64,000 nucleotides of DNA, taken from contig JAPMAC010000207.1 in assembly GCA_028671895.1 (NCBI GenBank), positions 62,001 to 126,000 on the forward strand. The letters are read 5' to 3'. Under the pieces are notes generated by a model that saw only the letters and a program-made list of their open reading frames with translations, was not told where the DNA came from and searched no databases. A program made the translations under genes and the position numbers. Of the stretch, positions 10,150-22,286 are shown piece by piece (position 1 is the stretch's first letter; every line of letters starts with the position of its first letter). This DNA is from Oenanthe sinensis. Lineage: Eukaryota > Streptophyta > Magnoliopsida > Apiales > Apiaceae.

Positions 10150-11614
10150 ATGGCTGGAATTTTTAGTATCACTCGTACGAATTTAGTTGCCGATTATAAT
10201 AGTCAGACCCTACCTGTTGATTATCGGGCTTGGGCACGAATATTACTCGAATGAGGTACATGTTACATCTGGAGGAGATTCACTTGGGAATGCTGATAGT
10301 CAAGATTCATATCATCCCATATCTCTAACAGGTAGTCAAACAGGTAGTCCAACTGAATCTATATCTTCACTGTTTATTAATTTACAGAATTTATATGAAG
10401 ATACTGGAATGGAACTTGCTGCTGAGCCCTCTGTGGCATTAGGAACAGGCAATGAATCTACAAACCAACAGATTCTAACCCCTGCCTCAGAACCAAACAC
10501 TACTCAATCCTTACCGTTATCTTCTCACCAACCCCTAAAAAGAAAATTTGTGAGTGAGGGAGATAGTGCCTTAGAAGCACCACATAAGGCAGGTGAGGGA
10601 ACCCCAACAGCTCTACCTCTGCCTAGAAGGAGATTAGAAGAACCTGAGGTATCTGTTAGCCCATCTATGCCCTCTCAAAAGGACATAGAGCTGAAAAAGG
10701 CAAATACACAGTCTCTGGGGACATCCTCTCAACAGGGTGAACCTATTGAAATTCGCCCGTCAGCCAGGGCATCTGAAAGAGTGTCAATAATTGAGCCTCC
10801 AACCAAGTTACATGTTGCACTGAAAGGAGCACACACACAGGAGGAATTGACGGATGTTGCTACTACTGTAGTAGAACCTATGCAGGTAGATCCTGTACAG
10901 GTCATGCCTTCACAGGCTATTGTGGGAGTCACGGGTCCTTCATTGCTAAACATTACAGGATCCAATGTGATAAGCCCCCCAGGAGGAACATTCCTGGCTC
11001 CTCATAAGGAGGTCTCCACCACTATTAGTGGAAAGGAGAAGCAACTACTTGGCAATAGTTCTTCGGATGAGCCATTTAGGATTTTCACTGCAGGTACAGA
11101 AGACTTGCTGGAATCAAGGAGAGTGAGTGAAACACCAACAGAACGATTGAGTGATCATAATTCACCCACACCCCTAAGACTGAGCGAGAGAATTGAGAGA
11201 CAAACACTTACAGAACCTGTCAGTGAGACACCTACCAGCCAAATAAATACCCTCACAATGCACACACAATCACTAAGTCAAAGGGTTTATAACCTGGAGA
11301 CTACTGTCACCGAAATGAAATCTGAATTTCACAGCAATGTCATGGAAATAAAATCTGTTCAGTACAACATGTTGCAGGATTTGCAGAATTTCAAGACGGA
11401 TATGAAGAAGTTTGTTACAGATTTGTTTGAAAAGCATAAATCTCAATCTACTCAAATCCCTGCTTCGGAGGATAACACAACTAAGGGGGAGATGATAGTG
11501 CGAGAGCAAGAAAAAAAATCTGGTGCTATTATGGGGAGTAAAGACAAAGGAAAAGGCAAGTTGGTAGAGGAAGAAGCAAACATCTATACATTCTCAGGGG
11601 AGAACATTATTTGA
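10150..11614 (+). pseudogene. Element A ORF3 (broken N-terminus)
   Basis: ATG at 10150 opens MAGIFSITRTNLVADYNSQT and stops at TGA near 10252. The remainder is open in another frame to 11614 (about 450 residues). It is rich in Ser, Thr, Pro and Glu, has short basic patches (PLKRK; LPRRR), and a coiled coil (QRVYNLETTVTEMKSEF onward, ~11279-11450), then a Lys-rich end (GSKDKGKGK). No signal peptide or membrane helix is seen. The globular N-terminal part present in C and D ORF3 is absent, so a deletion near 10245 probably removed it and shifted the frame. Function unknown; it corresponds by position to ORF3 of the other families. Confidence 0.7.
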
Positions 11615-11942
11615 GCAATGTTCTATATTTTATTGAAGATGTTCCCAGGAATTTTGATTCTTATGAAGCTGAGTATATGATAAGTTCTTTGTACGTCAAG
11701 TTATAAAGGATTTTGAAGCAGAGAAAAGCTCAAACACAGAGGAATGAAGATGATATCTATTGAAGATGCGTTCAGTGCTAAAGGAACACTCATTTTCTAT
11801 TTCTCTTTACTTTATAGAAATCTGGAAATGTATTATATGATCCAGAACCCAAGTAGTATTATTTACAAATCTAGAGCATTAATATTTTCTTGTAGTTAGT
11901 TGAGTTATCCTCTAGGGATTTGCTTGTTAATCTCTACCAAAC
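11615..11942 (+). other. Element A 3' untranslated region
   Basis: From the ORF3 stop to the polypurine tract. The first ~90 bases could encode a short tail in another frame (NVLYFIEDVPRNFDSYEAEY), possibly a remnant of the ORF3 C-terminus after a frameshift. The rest shows nothing recognisable. Confidence 0.5.
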
Positions 11943-11956
11943 AAATAGGGGGAGAT
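11943..11956 (+). other. Element A polypurine tract
   Basis: AAATAGGGGGAGAT lies directly before the 3' LTR start TGAAAGG. It is the usual plus-strand priming site and confirms the 3' LTR boundary. Confidence 0.9.
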
Positions 11957-13635
11957 TGAAAGGCTGTATGTATAGACCTATATGTAACATAGGGTTATAA
12001 CTCAACACAAGAACATGACGTGTAAATAATATGAAGTTATCACCAGAATCAGGAAGACATGAAGACTTGGTAAAGACAAAGGATAAAGAAGAAATCTACA
12101 GACTTGAAGCATTAGCTCACTGAAAGAAGTTCATTAATATGTTCATGCCTCAGTGGAGAATAAAGGTTGAAGTATTCAAGGATGTGGAAGCAGTAAAGCA
12201 GTTGTCAAAGTACCAGAAAGATTCTAGTGATCCAAATCTGTAAGTTAGTCAAGCAATGAATTGCAGAGCTCAAGTACAGGAATCGAGAAGATAGAATATA
12301 CGGCAAATACAAAGAATCAAAATATTAGATGGAATCTTGGAGTCTACTATAGATTGCTGGAGGAAGTTCATTCATATGTTCAGACTTCAGTGAAGGATAA
12401 AGTTCGAAGATGTTCAGGGTTTCAGATATGTTTGTGGTTCAGCATAAGTGCCAGAGGATTCCAATGTACTTACAATCGAAGCACTTCTAATCAACAAGGA
12501 ACAAAGTCAATTGTATTGTAAAGAAGATGTGAATATCAAGATCGTGTTAGTCGTTTGTGAACCAGACCAGTTGCACCAAACGTCAGCACAAAAGAGATTG
12601 AGAATTGCATCTATGAATGAGAAGAATTGGCCAGATACTGAGATGAGTAACCTAAGTGGTATGCGATTAAGCCCGGAATAAATCAAGGTCGAATTAACAA
12701 GGAAATATTTATTTGACTTGGTTGCAGTGGAAGAAATAATGTTAAAGGGCTTAACAAGTTCGAAATATGGCTAAGTGAGTGAGACTGCAGAAGCTGTATC
12801 CAGAAGTCAACTAGTCAAGGTATTTCGTCTTATTCCTATTTTGTCTTATTCACCAATGGTTAATAACCATCGGGTGAGCTAAATGAATAAGCAAAGAAAA
12901 GCAAGCCACTTCCCGATAGTTATTAACTATCGGGTAAAGGAAAAACTAGCAGGAATTTCAGATGCTTTCTAACTATCGGATAAGAGAATTAAAAAGAATT
13001 AAAAAGAATTTCCGATAGTTAATAATTCCGATAGTTACTCAGTTTGAAGTAATTAATTTTATTTTCAGGAATTGTTTTATGTGTCCGATAGTTAATTTAC
13101 AAACACATCGATACTTAACAATTACTCAGAAAATGTTCCCGATACTTATGAAGAAAAAGAAGCAAAGCTGCAACTTGTTTACTTGGACCAGAATGGGCCA
13201 CGTATCCCAAGTTGAAAAAGACTACACAAAAGCAGCAAAGGCATCGTCTTTGGATTCATTCATTCAGCAAAACAGGCAGAGAGATACACAGAGCGATTAA
13301 AGAGAGAAAACACAGAGAGCATTCAAGAGTAAACACTAAAGCCATTAACTTTGTACCCAGCTGTTGTTACCTTGTTTGTTTTCATTAAAGCTTGTAATCT
13401 AACTGCTGTACTAGTGAATCATTGTAACTAATCGAAAGATTAGATTTGTGGAGCACCTCAGGGTTTATATAAATCAAAAGATATATTCCCCGAACTGTTG
13501 TGTTATTGCATACCTTGTGTTTGATTTAATAACTGTTCGAACTGTCAACAAGTCCATAACAAACCATTCCGCGAATATTTTATAAATTGGACAATATCGT
13601 ATTCAACCCCCCTTCTACGATATTTGGGACTAACA
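11957..13635 (+). repeat. Element A 3' LTR
   Basis: TGAAAGG...CTAACA, 1,679 bp, nearly identical to the 5' LTR. Followed by the target duplication AACTA at 13636-13640. Confidence 0.96.
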
Positions 13636-14758
13636 AACTAAAAAGATCAAACTACTAATGGAGAGAAATATAAGCTTAAATTATTAAATCCACTAAATAT
13701 CAAAGGAGAGTAGATCTAAAAAGATTAAAATAAAAGTGCTTCTTTCATATCCCCAAGCTCAACTTGGTGGATTTTGAAAGCTATCATAATCATAGCACAA
13801 AAGATTATTAAAAGTAAAAGTAAAGACTTGAGCCTTGAAAGCTCAAACATAAAAGATAAGAACAAAATGTAAATTAAAGATGAAAACAAGTAATGTAAAA
13901 GGTATGTGAATCAAACCCAATAATAGAATTGATATCTAATTAGGAGTTCAACTATAAAATATAAAAAAGAAAAGTAAATCTAAAAAGAAAGAAGATGAGA
14001 TGCAAGTAGAAAGAGAAATTAAGATCTACAATCTAGAATCAAGAACCAACAATAACAAAGTTAAAGATCTAAAATCATTAAACCCACATTTAAAATAGAG
14101 ATTTAAAGGGCTCATGACAAGATAATAAATAGTAAAATTAAGGAGTAAAGTAAAGAGATAAAGTAAACTAGATCTAGAATATTAATCTAAAAGGGCTCCT
14201 TTCATTTCTCCAGTATACAACTTGTGGTACTTAGAAAGATATCATAGCCATAAACTTAAAGAAGATAAGATGAAGACTAGCATAAAAGAAACTAAGACTT
14301 ATAAAAGATGGAGATGGAGACTAGGATAATAGAAAATAAATACTTGCATTAATATGAAAAGTGTTTACAATATTTGAGAGAGCTAAAAACTAGATCTAGA
14401 AAATTAAAAGAGAGGCTACTACTAAAAGTAGGGTAAAACTAAAGTTGGGAATACAATGGGAGAAGAAGAGTATTTATAGGACAAAATTAGGGTATTGGGT
14501 AAATCCTAGCCCTTCATCTCTATCCATCCACTTATCATTTGCTTTGGCTCCAAGTATAGCTTGATGGCTTGAAAATGGCTTGTGGCTTGGCTCAAACTTA
14601 ATTTTTTCCTTTCTTGCTCTTTTCTCCCATTTTCTTCATTTTTCTTCTTATTTAATCAAATATCTACAAAATTATGAAAATGCATCAAATTAATTAATTA
14701 AAAATACCAAGGCAAATACTAAATAGGTATAAAAATATGCAAAAATATGCACTAATCA
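13636..14758 (-). repeat. Gypsy element G 3' LTR (main part)
   Basis: Continues the LTR begun at 1437. On the minus strand it starts TGATTAGTGCATATTTTTGC, just after a purine tract, and matches 21935-22283 and 20160-20669. Its last ~200 bp (plus-strand left side) are missing here compared with the copy at 21682. No coding potential. Confidence 0.8.
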
Positions 14759-15991
14759 AATGCCCCCATACCTATCTTTTGCTCGTCCTCGAGTAAAATC
14801 AAAAGTTAAAAAGTAAAATAAGAAAACTCCTACGCTCCTTTTCATAGGCGTGACGGGTAATTTTAGGTTTACCAACCCGTTAAACTCATAGACGATCTCT
14901 ACAAGAGGAGTGTTGTCTCCTAAGGGTTTATCGAAGATATACCCATAAAATCTGTGAAATAATTCCAGTAATTGTCCCGACTCAATTTTCACTCTAGTTT
15001 TCAATGGTGTTAACAAAAAGATTTTATAGAGAAAATACATACCTTAGCAGACTTTTCTAATAATAGTCGACTTGTAGGTAACTTCATTCAACTGGTGTCG
15101 AATCTAAATATTTACAAAAAAATCTCAATGTGTGTAGTGAATTCAAGGCCTCTGATAGATGAACTGCATACGAATATTTTCTCTTTTTCAACCAATATTG
15201 AACTAACCCAATCTCTATTAAAACATGTATCTAGTCAAATATCATAAATTCATATATATAGGCTTTTTTTTCATTCCCCCCTTTTTTTGAATCGACTGTA
15301 TAGTGTCTGTTTTCTTAGGCTTTCTATGTTACCCATGTAGCGAGCTTTGGGTTAGTGATTCCCAAACTAGTTGGTCTTAGGGAACTAGCTTTTGAAACAC
15401 CCCAACGGACTTAATTACTCGAGTAACAAAGGCTATAAAATAAGACTAGTCAATTCTACTTGTGCCCAACATCTCATCTATTTATTTTGAGAAATATTGG
15501 GTATTGAAGTAGTTTATTCTTTTCTCTCTTTTTTCTCTTTTTTTTGGCTCTATATTTATTTTTCGCAAAAATTTGATTCGACATTGTTCTAACATGTGGG
15601 TCCTCTATCAGATATCGACTAACATCCCTATACAATCTTTTCAATAAAGGTCTTGTGCATATGCACCATCTTGAAATTTAATGTAAAAATCATTCGACAC
15701 AAGTTTCATAAAGAAAACCTTACTCGACTAAGTTCAAATTATCTAAAAGGCATTATATATATAATTGTTGATTTTCTTCATGAGGATCCATCAGAGTCTG
15801 TCCTACCATATCATTGGGTTTTCATCAGCATGTTGTTGAGTTGTTAAAGAGGGCCTATCAACATGTTTCCCTTCCCCACTATCACCCAACCTCTGACTAG
15901 GTGGTTCTTATGTGGGTGACACAAGCTGAGCACCTATATCACTAGCCACCACTAGTGCACTAGTGCCTTCTTCCAACTTCCTTTTAGCACC
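14759..15991 (-). other. Gypsy element G, 3' internal region
   Basis: Minus strand. Next to the LTR it reads CTCGAGGACGAGCAAAAG and GGTATGGGGGCATT, the Ser/Arg-rich C-terminal codons and polypurine tract typical of Tat/Athila-type gypsy elements. An open frame at 14756-15040 (IFLLTPLKTRVKIESGQLLE) is the likely tail of a 3' ORF whose function I do not recognise. The rest (15041-15991) is decayed and includes a C-tract/T-tract at ~15268-15292 that reads as A-run plus G-run on the minus strand. Ends where D1 inserts. Confidence 0.65.
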
Positions 15992-16520
15992 TGTTAAACA
16001 AGCAAACACTGATGCTGTCTGAGAATATCAAAAACAGAGTTTATGCTGACGTCACCAGAGTTTAAGAAGTTGTCGACAAGGTTTACTCTATCAGAGAATA
16101 CTCAATCAGAGTTTAATCTAACAGAGAATACTCTATCATAGATTGTCAACCGACAGAGTTTATGATCAGAGTTTGTTATAGAAGGAAACAAACAAATTAA
16201 AATTTGATTTGGATAGAGAAGGAAGAATTCAAATACAATTATATTACCTTATGGAAGCTATCCTTATCATTATCTATTTTGTAATTGGATTTGTAACTGT
16301 GTCTATATAAACACAGAATTAGGTTATCATTAAAAATTCAATAATTATCATTCTCATAACCTAACAGATCTTAAGAATATTGTTTTTCTTGAAAGAGTTT
16401 TGTATACAGTTTATCATTAATACACAAAAGTATTTCTTCTACATACTTGTGTTCCTAATCGATTATTTGATACTATTATATTCAACCCCCTTCTATAATA
16501 GTCTATTTATTCGGGCAACA
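15992..16520 (+). repeat. D1 5' LTR
   Basis: TGTTAAACAAGC...GGGCAACA. Contains CAGAGTTTA-type motifs between ~16033 and 16170 and TATA box CTATATAAAC at ~16303. Followed by TGATATCAGAGC, a PBS with one change from the usual TGGTATCAGAGC. Confidence 0.92.
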
Positions 16521-16568
16521 ATTGATATCAGAGCAAGCAGTTAATTAAAACTAAAAGATCATATAAAC

Positions 16569-18110
16569 ATGTCTGGAAACAAATACGAAAGTATCAGAAT
16601 CCCAATATTGAAGAAGGCTGAATACCCTACATGGAGGGTAAAGATGATGATGTTCTTGGAAGCCACAGATCCTGATTATTTAGACAGAAATAATGAAGGT
16701 TAGTATCTACCAACCAAACTAGTGCCATCAACAATTGTGGAAGGAAGACAAGTCCCTAAATATTATACTCTAAAGGACAAAAAGGAGTGAATCAATTAAG
16801 AAAAATAAGAAGTCTTGAAAGATGCAAACGTAAGGAATATTCTGCATAATAGTCTTGACTCTGTGATATCTAATAGGGTAATTGCATGCAAAATTGTGAA
16901 AGAAATCTGGGATGCACTAGAGGTTCAATGCCAATGAACCAAGGAGATAAAGAAAAATAGAATATCTATGCTAATTCAAGAATATGAATACTTTGAGGCA
17001 AAATAGAATGAGTCTCTCACTGATATCTATGACAGATTTCTTACTCTGTTGAATAATTTGGCTTTGGTGGATAAGGTGTATGATAATGTGGATTTAAACA
17101 CCAAGTTTTTAAGGGCTCTTCCTGAAGAATGGGACCTACAAACATCTAATAAGAGATAGGGCTGATTTGGATGAGATGTCTCTGATGAAGTCTATGGAAG
17201 ATTGAAGACTCATGACCTGAAATTACAGCAAAGGAAGAATAGGAAAAGCAACAAGGCAAAATCTGTTGCTTTGAATGTTGAGACAAAAGTTGAAGAACCA
17301 AAAGAGAAAGTTTTGAAAGTCTCAACAAAAAAAGGAAAAGCTGTAATGGTCAAAAAAAGTAGTGAATCAGAGTCTGAGACAAATTCTGATGCAAATTGTG
17401 ATGACTCCACAGATTCTGACATGATGAAGATTATTGCTATGATTGTCAAATGCTTCAAAAAGATGAAATACAAGAAGTACATAAAGTAAGGAAACTTCCA
17501 AAAGAAGCATACAGAATCAGAGAATAAAGATATTCAGAAGAAGAGATGATAGAGATGGAAAATCAAAAACTATTGACAAATAAAAGGTCAAGTGTTATAA
17601 GTGTAACAAGATGGGGCACTTTAATACTGAGTGCAGAAGCAAGAAATCTGGGAAAGCACTCATCACATCAAAGAAAGATTGGATGGATTCCTGAAACTCT
17701 GAAGAAGAAAAAAATTATGCCCTCATGGCAAACACTGATGCTCTCATCCTAAACTCTAATAAGGTACCAGACTCTGTCTTCAATTTTAATACTGAAAATA
17801 TCCATGAATTAAAGTATTTTTTTAGAACTCTGCATGTTAGTTTTAAATCACAGTCACTTGAGAGTGAAAGATTAAAATCTGAAATACAAACTCTGACTGC
17901 TAGGAATGACTTTCTTGAATCTGAAAATTCAATCATGCTTAGCACTAAGAAAGAATGTGAGAATGCTATACACATGCAAACTTAGTTAGAAATACAAGTT
18001 GAATACTTAAAAGCTGAGATAGCTAAAGAAAATGAGACTTTTAGAGTTTGGACAAACTCTGGTAAGAAAGTCCAACAAATACTTTCTAACAATAATTGGA
18101 CATCTGCCTT
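16569..18110 (+). pseudogene. gag: D1 gag fragment
   Basis: Starts MSGNKYESIRIPILKK, as D2 does. Stops fall at the same places as in D2 (TAG after NNEG/NNES, TAA after WIN, TGA in VQCQ*TKE, TAG in EAK*NES), so the lesions predate duplication. The knuckle CYKCNKMGHFNTEC is readable at ~17590-17632 and the coiled coil (LESERLKSEIQTLTARN) at ~17860-17910. The fragment lacks the second zinc-binding part. Confidence 0.88.
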
Positions 18111-19003
18111 GTGATTGGGATCCGATGGTTTGTAAACCTTCGAGTCTTCTAGTGATAGTAGCTAACTTAGCTTCGGTTGCAATTGAGTTACCAACAGAGT
18201 GCAAACCCCTAGATGATGAACTAGGTGAATCATTAGATTTAACAGGCTCCCTAGTGGACTCCCACAACATTGCCTTTTCTACTAGTTCCTCAAAAAATTC
18301 TCAACCCTGATCCTCATCTTTTTCCATGAATTTACCTTGACACATAGACTCTAACAAGGCGGTGGTAGGACTATCTAAGGTTTCATGGACAATCTTACAG
18401 AGTCTCCATTTTTCTATTCCGTGGTGAGGACATTGGGATAGAAGATTTTTTTAAATGGTTAAAATATTTCCAAAATGACTCATTTTCTTTTTAATGAAAT
18501 TGGTTTATCTCACTTGTGATTTTTATGGTTTTGTGATTTGGAAAATATTTTTTAAGAAAAATTACCACAAATCCCTCCCACATTGAAATATAGTTGATCG
18601 GTAGACTATACAACCATTTTTTAGCATTTTCTTTTAAAGCGAAGTTGATTAGTCTAAGCCTAATGGAGTCCTCAGTTAATTGTTGGAGTTTTTGTAAGGC
18701 ACAAACCTCCTCGAATTCGTGAATAAAAAGATATGGATCATCACCCTCACTCCCGGTAAACTTTGGTAACATGATAATGTGGTGAGACTTAATCTCGAAA
18801 TTATTACCATTAACCGGTGGTAAGGTAATACACGAGGGTTGGGAAGAACGGGTGGGGTAACAGTAGTCTCTAAGAGAAATATCCATGTTTACTACAGTTT
18901 CACTAACTTCTATCGGTTCAGAATCTGAAGAAGAAGAAGACAACTCAATTGGTCTTACTAATCTAAATGATTCGTTCCTAGCCCAAGCAGTTCGCATAAA
19001 CAC
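18111..19003 (-). pseudogene. gag: Gypsy element G gag (Tat/Athila type)
   Basis: Minus strand from ATG at 19003. The first 170 codons are open: an acidic Ser-rich N-terminus, then a gag core with LPKFTGSEGDDPYLFIHEFE, LRLINFALKENAKKWLYSLP and FLKKYFPNHKT. After the stop at 18491 the homologous frame resumes further down (AMLWESTREP in the 18270-18150 region) with a Gln/Leu-rich stretch (ITRRLEGLQTIGSQSQ). The following gag end and all of pol are missing, cut at 18111 where D1 sequence starts. Nonfunctional. Confidence 0.82.
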
Positions 19004-19893
19004 GTAGCAAGTAAGGGCAAGAATTTAAACACTCAAAAGAAAAGTTGGATAATCGAAAGAAAAAATTTCTAAATTTAGGGTTCCCTAAAATGAACTAGAC
19101 CTTGCTCCCAACAACAAGATAATACTAAAACTCATAAAACTAAAAGTATTCGTCCTGATTGGCCAGGTCGGTGTAAGCATTGTCAAGAGCCTAAACACCT
19201 TCCTTTGACACCAATCCAAATGGTCAGGTAAGCTTTCGCTATCCTAGACACCAATGAATGAATACTTAGAGATTTGTTCATTTTAGGTTCTCTTCCTAGT
19301 TGAACGCGAAATCCTAGGGCTAACGTCTACTTCATTTTATTAAAAAGGTCAGGATAATGCAAGATGAGAGATTAATTATTGTGGTCTAAGGAAAGAGTGA
19401 TGAAATCTTTTCCCTTGTCTTGTGATTGGGTTTTTCCCTTAAAATTTATTTAAATGATGCAACACACAAGATGAGATAAAAGCGGTAAACAATTATGGAT
19501 GCTCTAAACTACTTGTTTTACTCTAAAGAAAAGAAAAAATTTAACGTACCTTGGGCCCTCCAGCAATCACCATAATTTACGGTACGAAAAATTAAAAACA
19601 AGAAAATAAAATCTAGATGATGTTCTCCTAAGTGATTAAATGCATGATGCAACAAGTGTGTATTTAACTAACTCCATTTTTTTAGATTTTTAATTTTTTT
19701 ATAACTACGTGATAAAAACACGAAAATAGGGAGATACGGATTACCGAAAAACGCTTTCCGAAAATTTCTTCGAGTCTTGGCAATCTCCGCGTTCCAACGA
19801 GCTTTTTCGAATCTCCAATATTCTGAAAAACAAACAAAGAGAGCAAGTAAAACTAATTCAAAAAATTAAAAATTAAGGTGCAAAAAATAATTA
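19004..19893 (-). other. Gypsy element G untranslated leader
   Basis: Lies between gag and PBS on the minus strand. AT-rich; no long ORF and no recognised feature on either strand. Confidence 0.65.
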
Positions 19894-19923
19894 TAGTCAC
19901 CGGCAGCGGCGCTAAAAACTTGA
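19894..19923 (-). other. Gypsy element G primer binding site
   Basis: On the minus strand the sequence reads TTTTTAGCGCCGCTGCCGG just after the LTR end. This is the GGCGCCGTTGCCGGGG-type PBS of Tat/Athila gypsy elements with two changes. It fixes strand and the 5' LTR end. Confidence 0.8.
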
Positions 19924-20669
19924 TGTGTAAAAATATTAATTTTGAAATTATCGTAAATGCATGATCTCGTTTTAATATTTTAAGATTTAAACCACAAGGA
20001 CTAAATTAATTTCACGATCCTTAAAATTTAACTTAGGTGAATTAGAGAATTTAATTTCAAGGTGAATTTTGTTTATACTAATAAAAGAAAAAAACAAGCA
20101 AGCAAGTAAACAATATCTGAAAAAATAAATTAAAGATCATATTTTAACACTACTAAAATTATATCTAAAACAAAAAAAATTAAAGTACTAATGGAGATAT
20201 ATATATAAGATTAAATTATTAAACCCATTAAATATCAAAGGAGAGTAGATCTAAAAAGATTAAAATAAAAGTTCTCCTTTCATTTCCCCAAACTCAACTT
20301 GGTGGATTTTGAAAGCTATCATAGTCATAGCACAAAAGATTATTAAAAGTAAAAGTAAAGACTTGAGCCTTGAAAGCTCAAACATAAAAGATAAGAACAA
20401 GATGTAAATTAAAGATGAAAACAAGTAATGTAAAAGGTATGCAAATCAAACCCAATAATAGAATTGATATCTAGTTAGGAGCTCAACCATAAAATATAAA
20501 AAAGATAAGATGCAAGTAGAAAGAGAAACTAAGATCTACATTCTAGCATGAAGAACCAACAATAACAAAGTTAAATATCTAAAATCAATAACTCTACATT
20601 TAAAATAGAGATTTAAAGGGCTCTTGACAAGATAATAAAAAGTAAAATTAAGGAGTAAAGTAGAGAGAT
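19924..20669 (-). repeat. Gypsy element G 5' LTR (truncated)
   Basis: Plus-strand start TGTGTAAAAATATT matches the copy at 21682 (TGTGCTAAAAATATTG). It runs about 746 bp and then breaks at 20669, where a C-family LTR end begins. It lacks the LTR 5' part and target duplication. Confidence 0.82.
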
Positions 20670-20741
20670 TATTTGTGTACACCCTAGGAGAGTTTGTATT
20701 CATATATTAATAATAAAAACAATATTCATTCATATCTTTGT

Positions 20742-20772
20742 GTTTGTTCTTTGTTCTTTGTTCTTTGTTCTT
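20742..20772 (+). repeat. Heptamer tandem repeat in C4 LTR
   Basis: About four units of TTTGTTC. The C1 LTR at the same place has the single form TTTGATCTTTGTTC, so this is a local expansion. Confidence 0.75.
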
Positions 20773-20905
20773 AATTCAAAACTTTAATTTATATTATGTT
20801 GATTTTAATCATGCGAAAAGAGCACACAAGTATTCAACCCCCCTTCTACTTGTATAATTGGGAAAACAATTGGTATCAGAGCCTAAAGTTTAAAATCGGT
20901 CAAAG

Positions 20906-21680
20906 ATGTCTGGAAACAAAGATGGCAATTCTAAAATTCATATGCTTAAAAGGAACGAGTACACCCACTGAAAGATCAATATGATGCACCATTTAGAGGC
21001 TACAGACCTTGACTATCTAGAAAGAATTCATGATGGACCTTATGTGCCCTCAACGCTTGTTCCTCAAACTACTGTTGAAGGAAAAATTATTGAAGAGCAC
21101 TTTGTTGACAAACCAAAGGCTGAGTGGTCAAAGGAGGATAATGAGAATGTTCTCATGGAGGCAGAAGTGAAGAATATTATCTTTAACAGTTGGGACTATG
21201 TTATCACAAACTGTGTAAAATCATGCGAAATTGCTAAAGAGACGTGGACAAAACTTGAAATGCACTGTGAAGGAACCATGGATGTCAAGAAGAATGCAAG
21301 GTTTAATTCACGAGTATGAGTATTTTGAGGCAAAAGATGGAGAAACCATCACTGAGATGTATGATAGGTTTACTAAACTTTTGAATGAGATGGTTATTCT
21401 AGGTAAAGTATATGATTCTAGAGACACAAATACCAAGTTTTTAAGAGCCCTTAAAAAAGAGTGGGATAATAAGAAAACTGCTATAAGAGAAGCTAGAGAT
21501 TTGGATGAAATAACTCTAGAAGAATTGTATGGCAGACTCAAGACATATGATTTAGAGATGCAACAGAGAAAGAACAAGAAATCTGGAAAACCAAAATCTA
21601 TGGCACTCTTGATGGAGTCTAAGAAAAAATAACAGGAAGAATCCAAAGAAGTAAAAATCATAGATTCAAGGAAAAAGGTG
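20906..21680 (+). pseudogene. gag: C4 gag fragment
   Basis: Starts MSGNKDGNSKIHMLKRNEYT, close to C1 gag. A TGA replaces the Trp codon of the HW(K) motif at ~20970. A deletion at ~21302 (after VKKNAR) shifts the frame. The gag core continues (EYEYFEAKDGETITEMYDRF, LYGRLKTYDLEMQQRK) to a TAA at 21630-21632, after which C homology ends near 21681. No zinc knuckle remains. Confidence 0.88.
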
Positions 21681-21681
21681 A

Positions 21682-22283
21682 TGTGCTAAAAATATTGATT
21701 TTGAAATTATTGCAAGTACACGATCTCGTTTTAGTATTTTAAGATTCGAACCACAATGACTAAATTAATTTCGCGATCCTTAAAATTTAACTTAGGCGAA
21801 TTAGAGAATTTAATTTCAAGGTGAATTTTGTTTATACTAATAAAAGAAAAAAATAAGTAAGCTAGTAAACTATATCTAAAAAGAAATTAAAGATCATATT
21901 TTAACACTACTAAAATTATATCTAAAACTAAAAAGATCAAACTACTAATGGAGAGAAATATAAGCTTAAATTATTAAATCCACTAAATATCAAAGGAGAG
22001 TTGATCTAAAAAGATTAAAATAAAAGTGCTTCTTTCATTTCCCCAAGCTCAACTTGGTGGATTTTGAAAGCTATCATAATCATAGCACAAAAGATTATTA
22101 AAAGTAAAAGTAAAGACTTGAGCCTTGAATGCTCAAACATAAAAGATAAGAAGAAAATGTAAATTAAAGATGAAAACAAGTAATGTAAAAGGTATGTGAA
22201 TCAAACCCAATAATAGAATTGATATCGAATTAGGAGCTCAACTACAAAATATAAAAAAGAAAAGTAAATCTAAAAAGAAAGAA
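21682..22283 (-). repeat. Gypsy element G, second copy of 3' LTR (5' part deleted)
   Basis: Begins TGTGCTAAAAATATTG inside C4 gag. It matches 19924 onward and 13636-13993. It breaks at 22283: the 891 bp equivalent to 13994-14884, which hold the LTR 5' end and polypurine tract, are missing, with a three-base filler (TAT). Confidence 0.85.
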
Positions 22284-22286
22284 TAT

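Larger units (their letters stand above)
1488..13635 (+). mobile_element. Element A: full-length Ty1/copia retrotransposon with third ORF
   Basis: A 12.1-kb element bounded by TG...CA LTRs of 1,673 and 1,679 bp, with AACTA repeated at 1483-1487 and 13636-13640. Order: LTR, PBS, gag, protease-integrase-RT-RNase H, a 1.1-kb spacer, ORF3, polypurine tract, LTR. The integrase-before-RT order and TGGTATCAGAGC PBS define Ty1/copia; the long gag and extra 3' ORF fit the SIRE/Maximus group. The LTRs are almost identical, so insertion was recent. The coding part still holds several stop codons, a truncated RNase H and an ORF3 deletion, so this copy is not autonomous. It sits inside the G 3' LTR. Confidence 0.96.
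15992..18110 (+). mobile_element. D1: truncated D-family copia (5' LTR + gag)
   Basis: 5' LTR 15992-16520 (529 bp), PBS, then a gag pseudogene that ends abruptly at 18110 within the coiled-coil part, where G sequence resumes. It is almost identical to the first part of D2 (23393-25510), including its stop codons and its left flank GCACC. No pol, ORF3 or 3' LTR. Confidence 0.9.
20670..21681 (+). mobile_element. C4: fragment of a C-family copia (LTR end, PBS, gag)
   Basis: LTR 3' end at 20670-20868 (GTGTACACCCTAGGAGAG ... GGGAAAACA), PBS TTGGTATCAGAGCC at 20870-20883, gag from 20906, cut at ~21681 by the G LTR. Homology with C1 37706-38700 is clear throughout. Confidence 0.88.

Noticed and set aside
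14756..15040. A host protein-coding gene on the minus strand
   Set aside because: It runs into the polypurine tract of gypsy G and is repeated in the second G copy, so it is the element's own 3' end.
20742..20772. TTTGTTC repeat as a functional satellite
   Set aside because: Only about four units, limited to one LTR fragment; simple slippage is enough.
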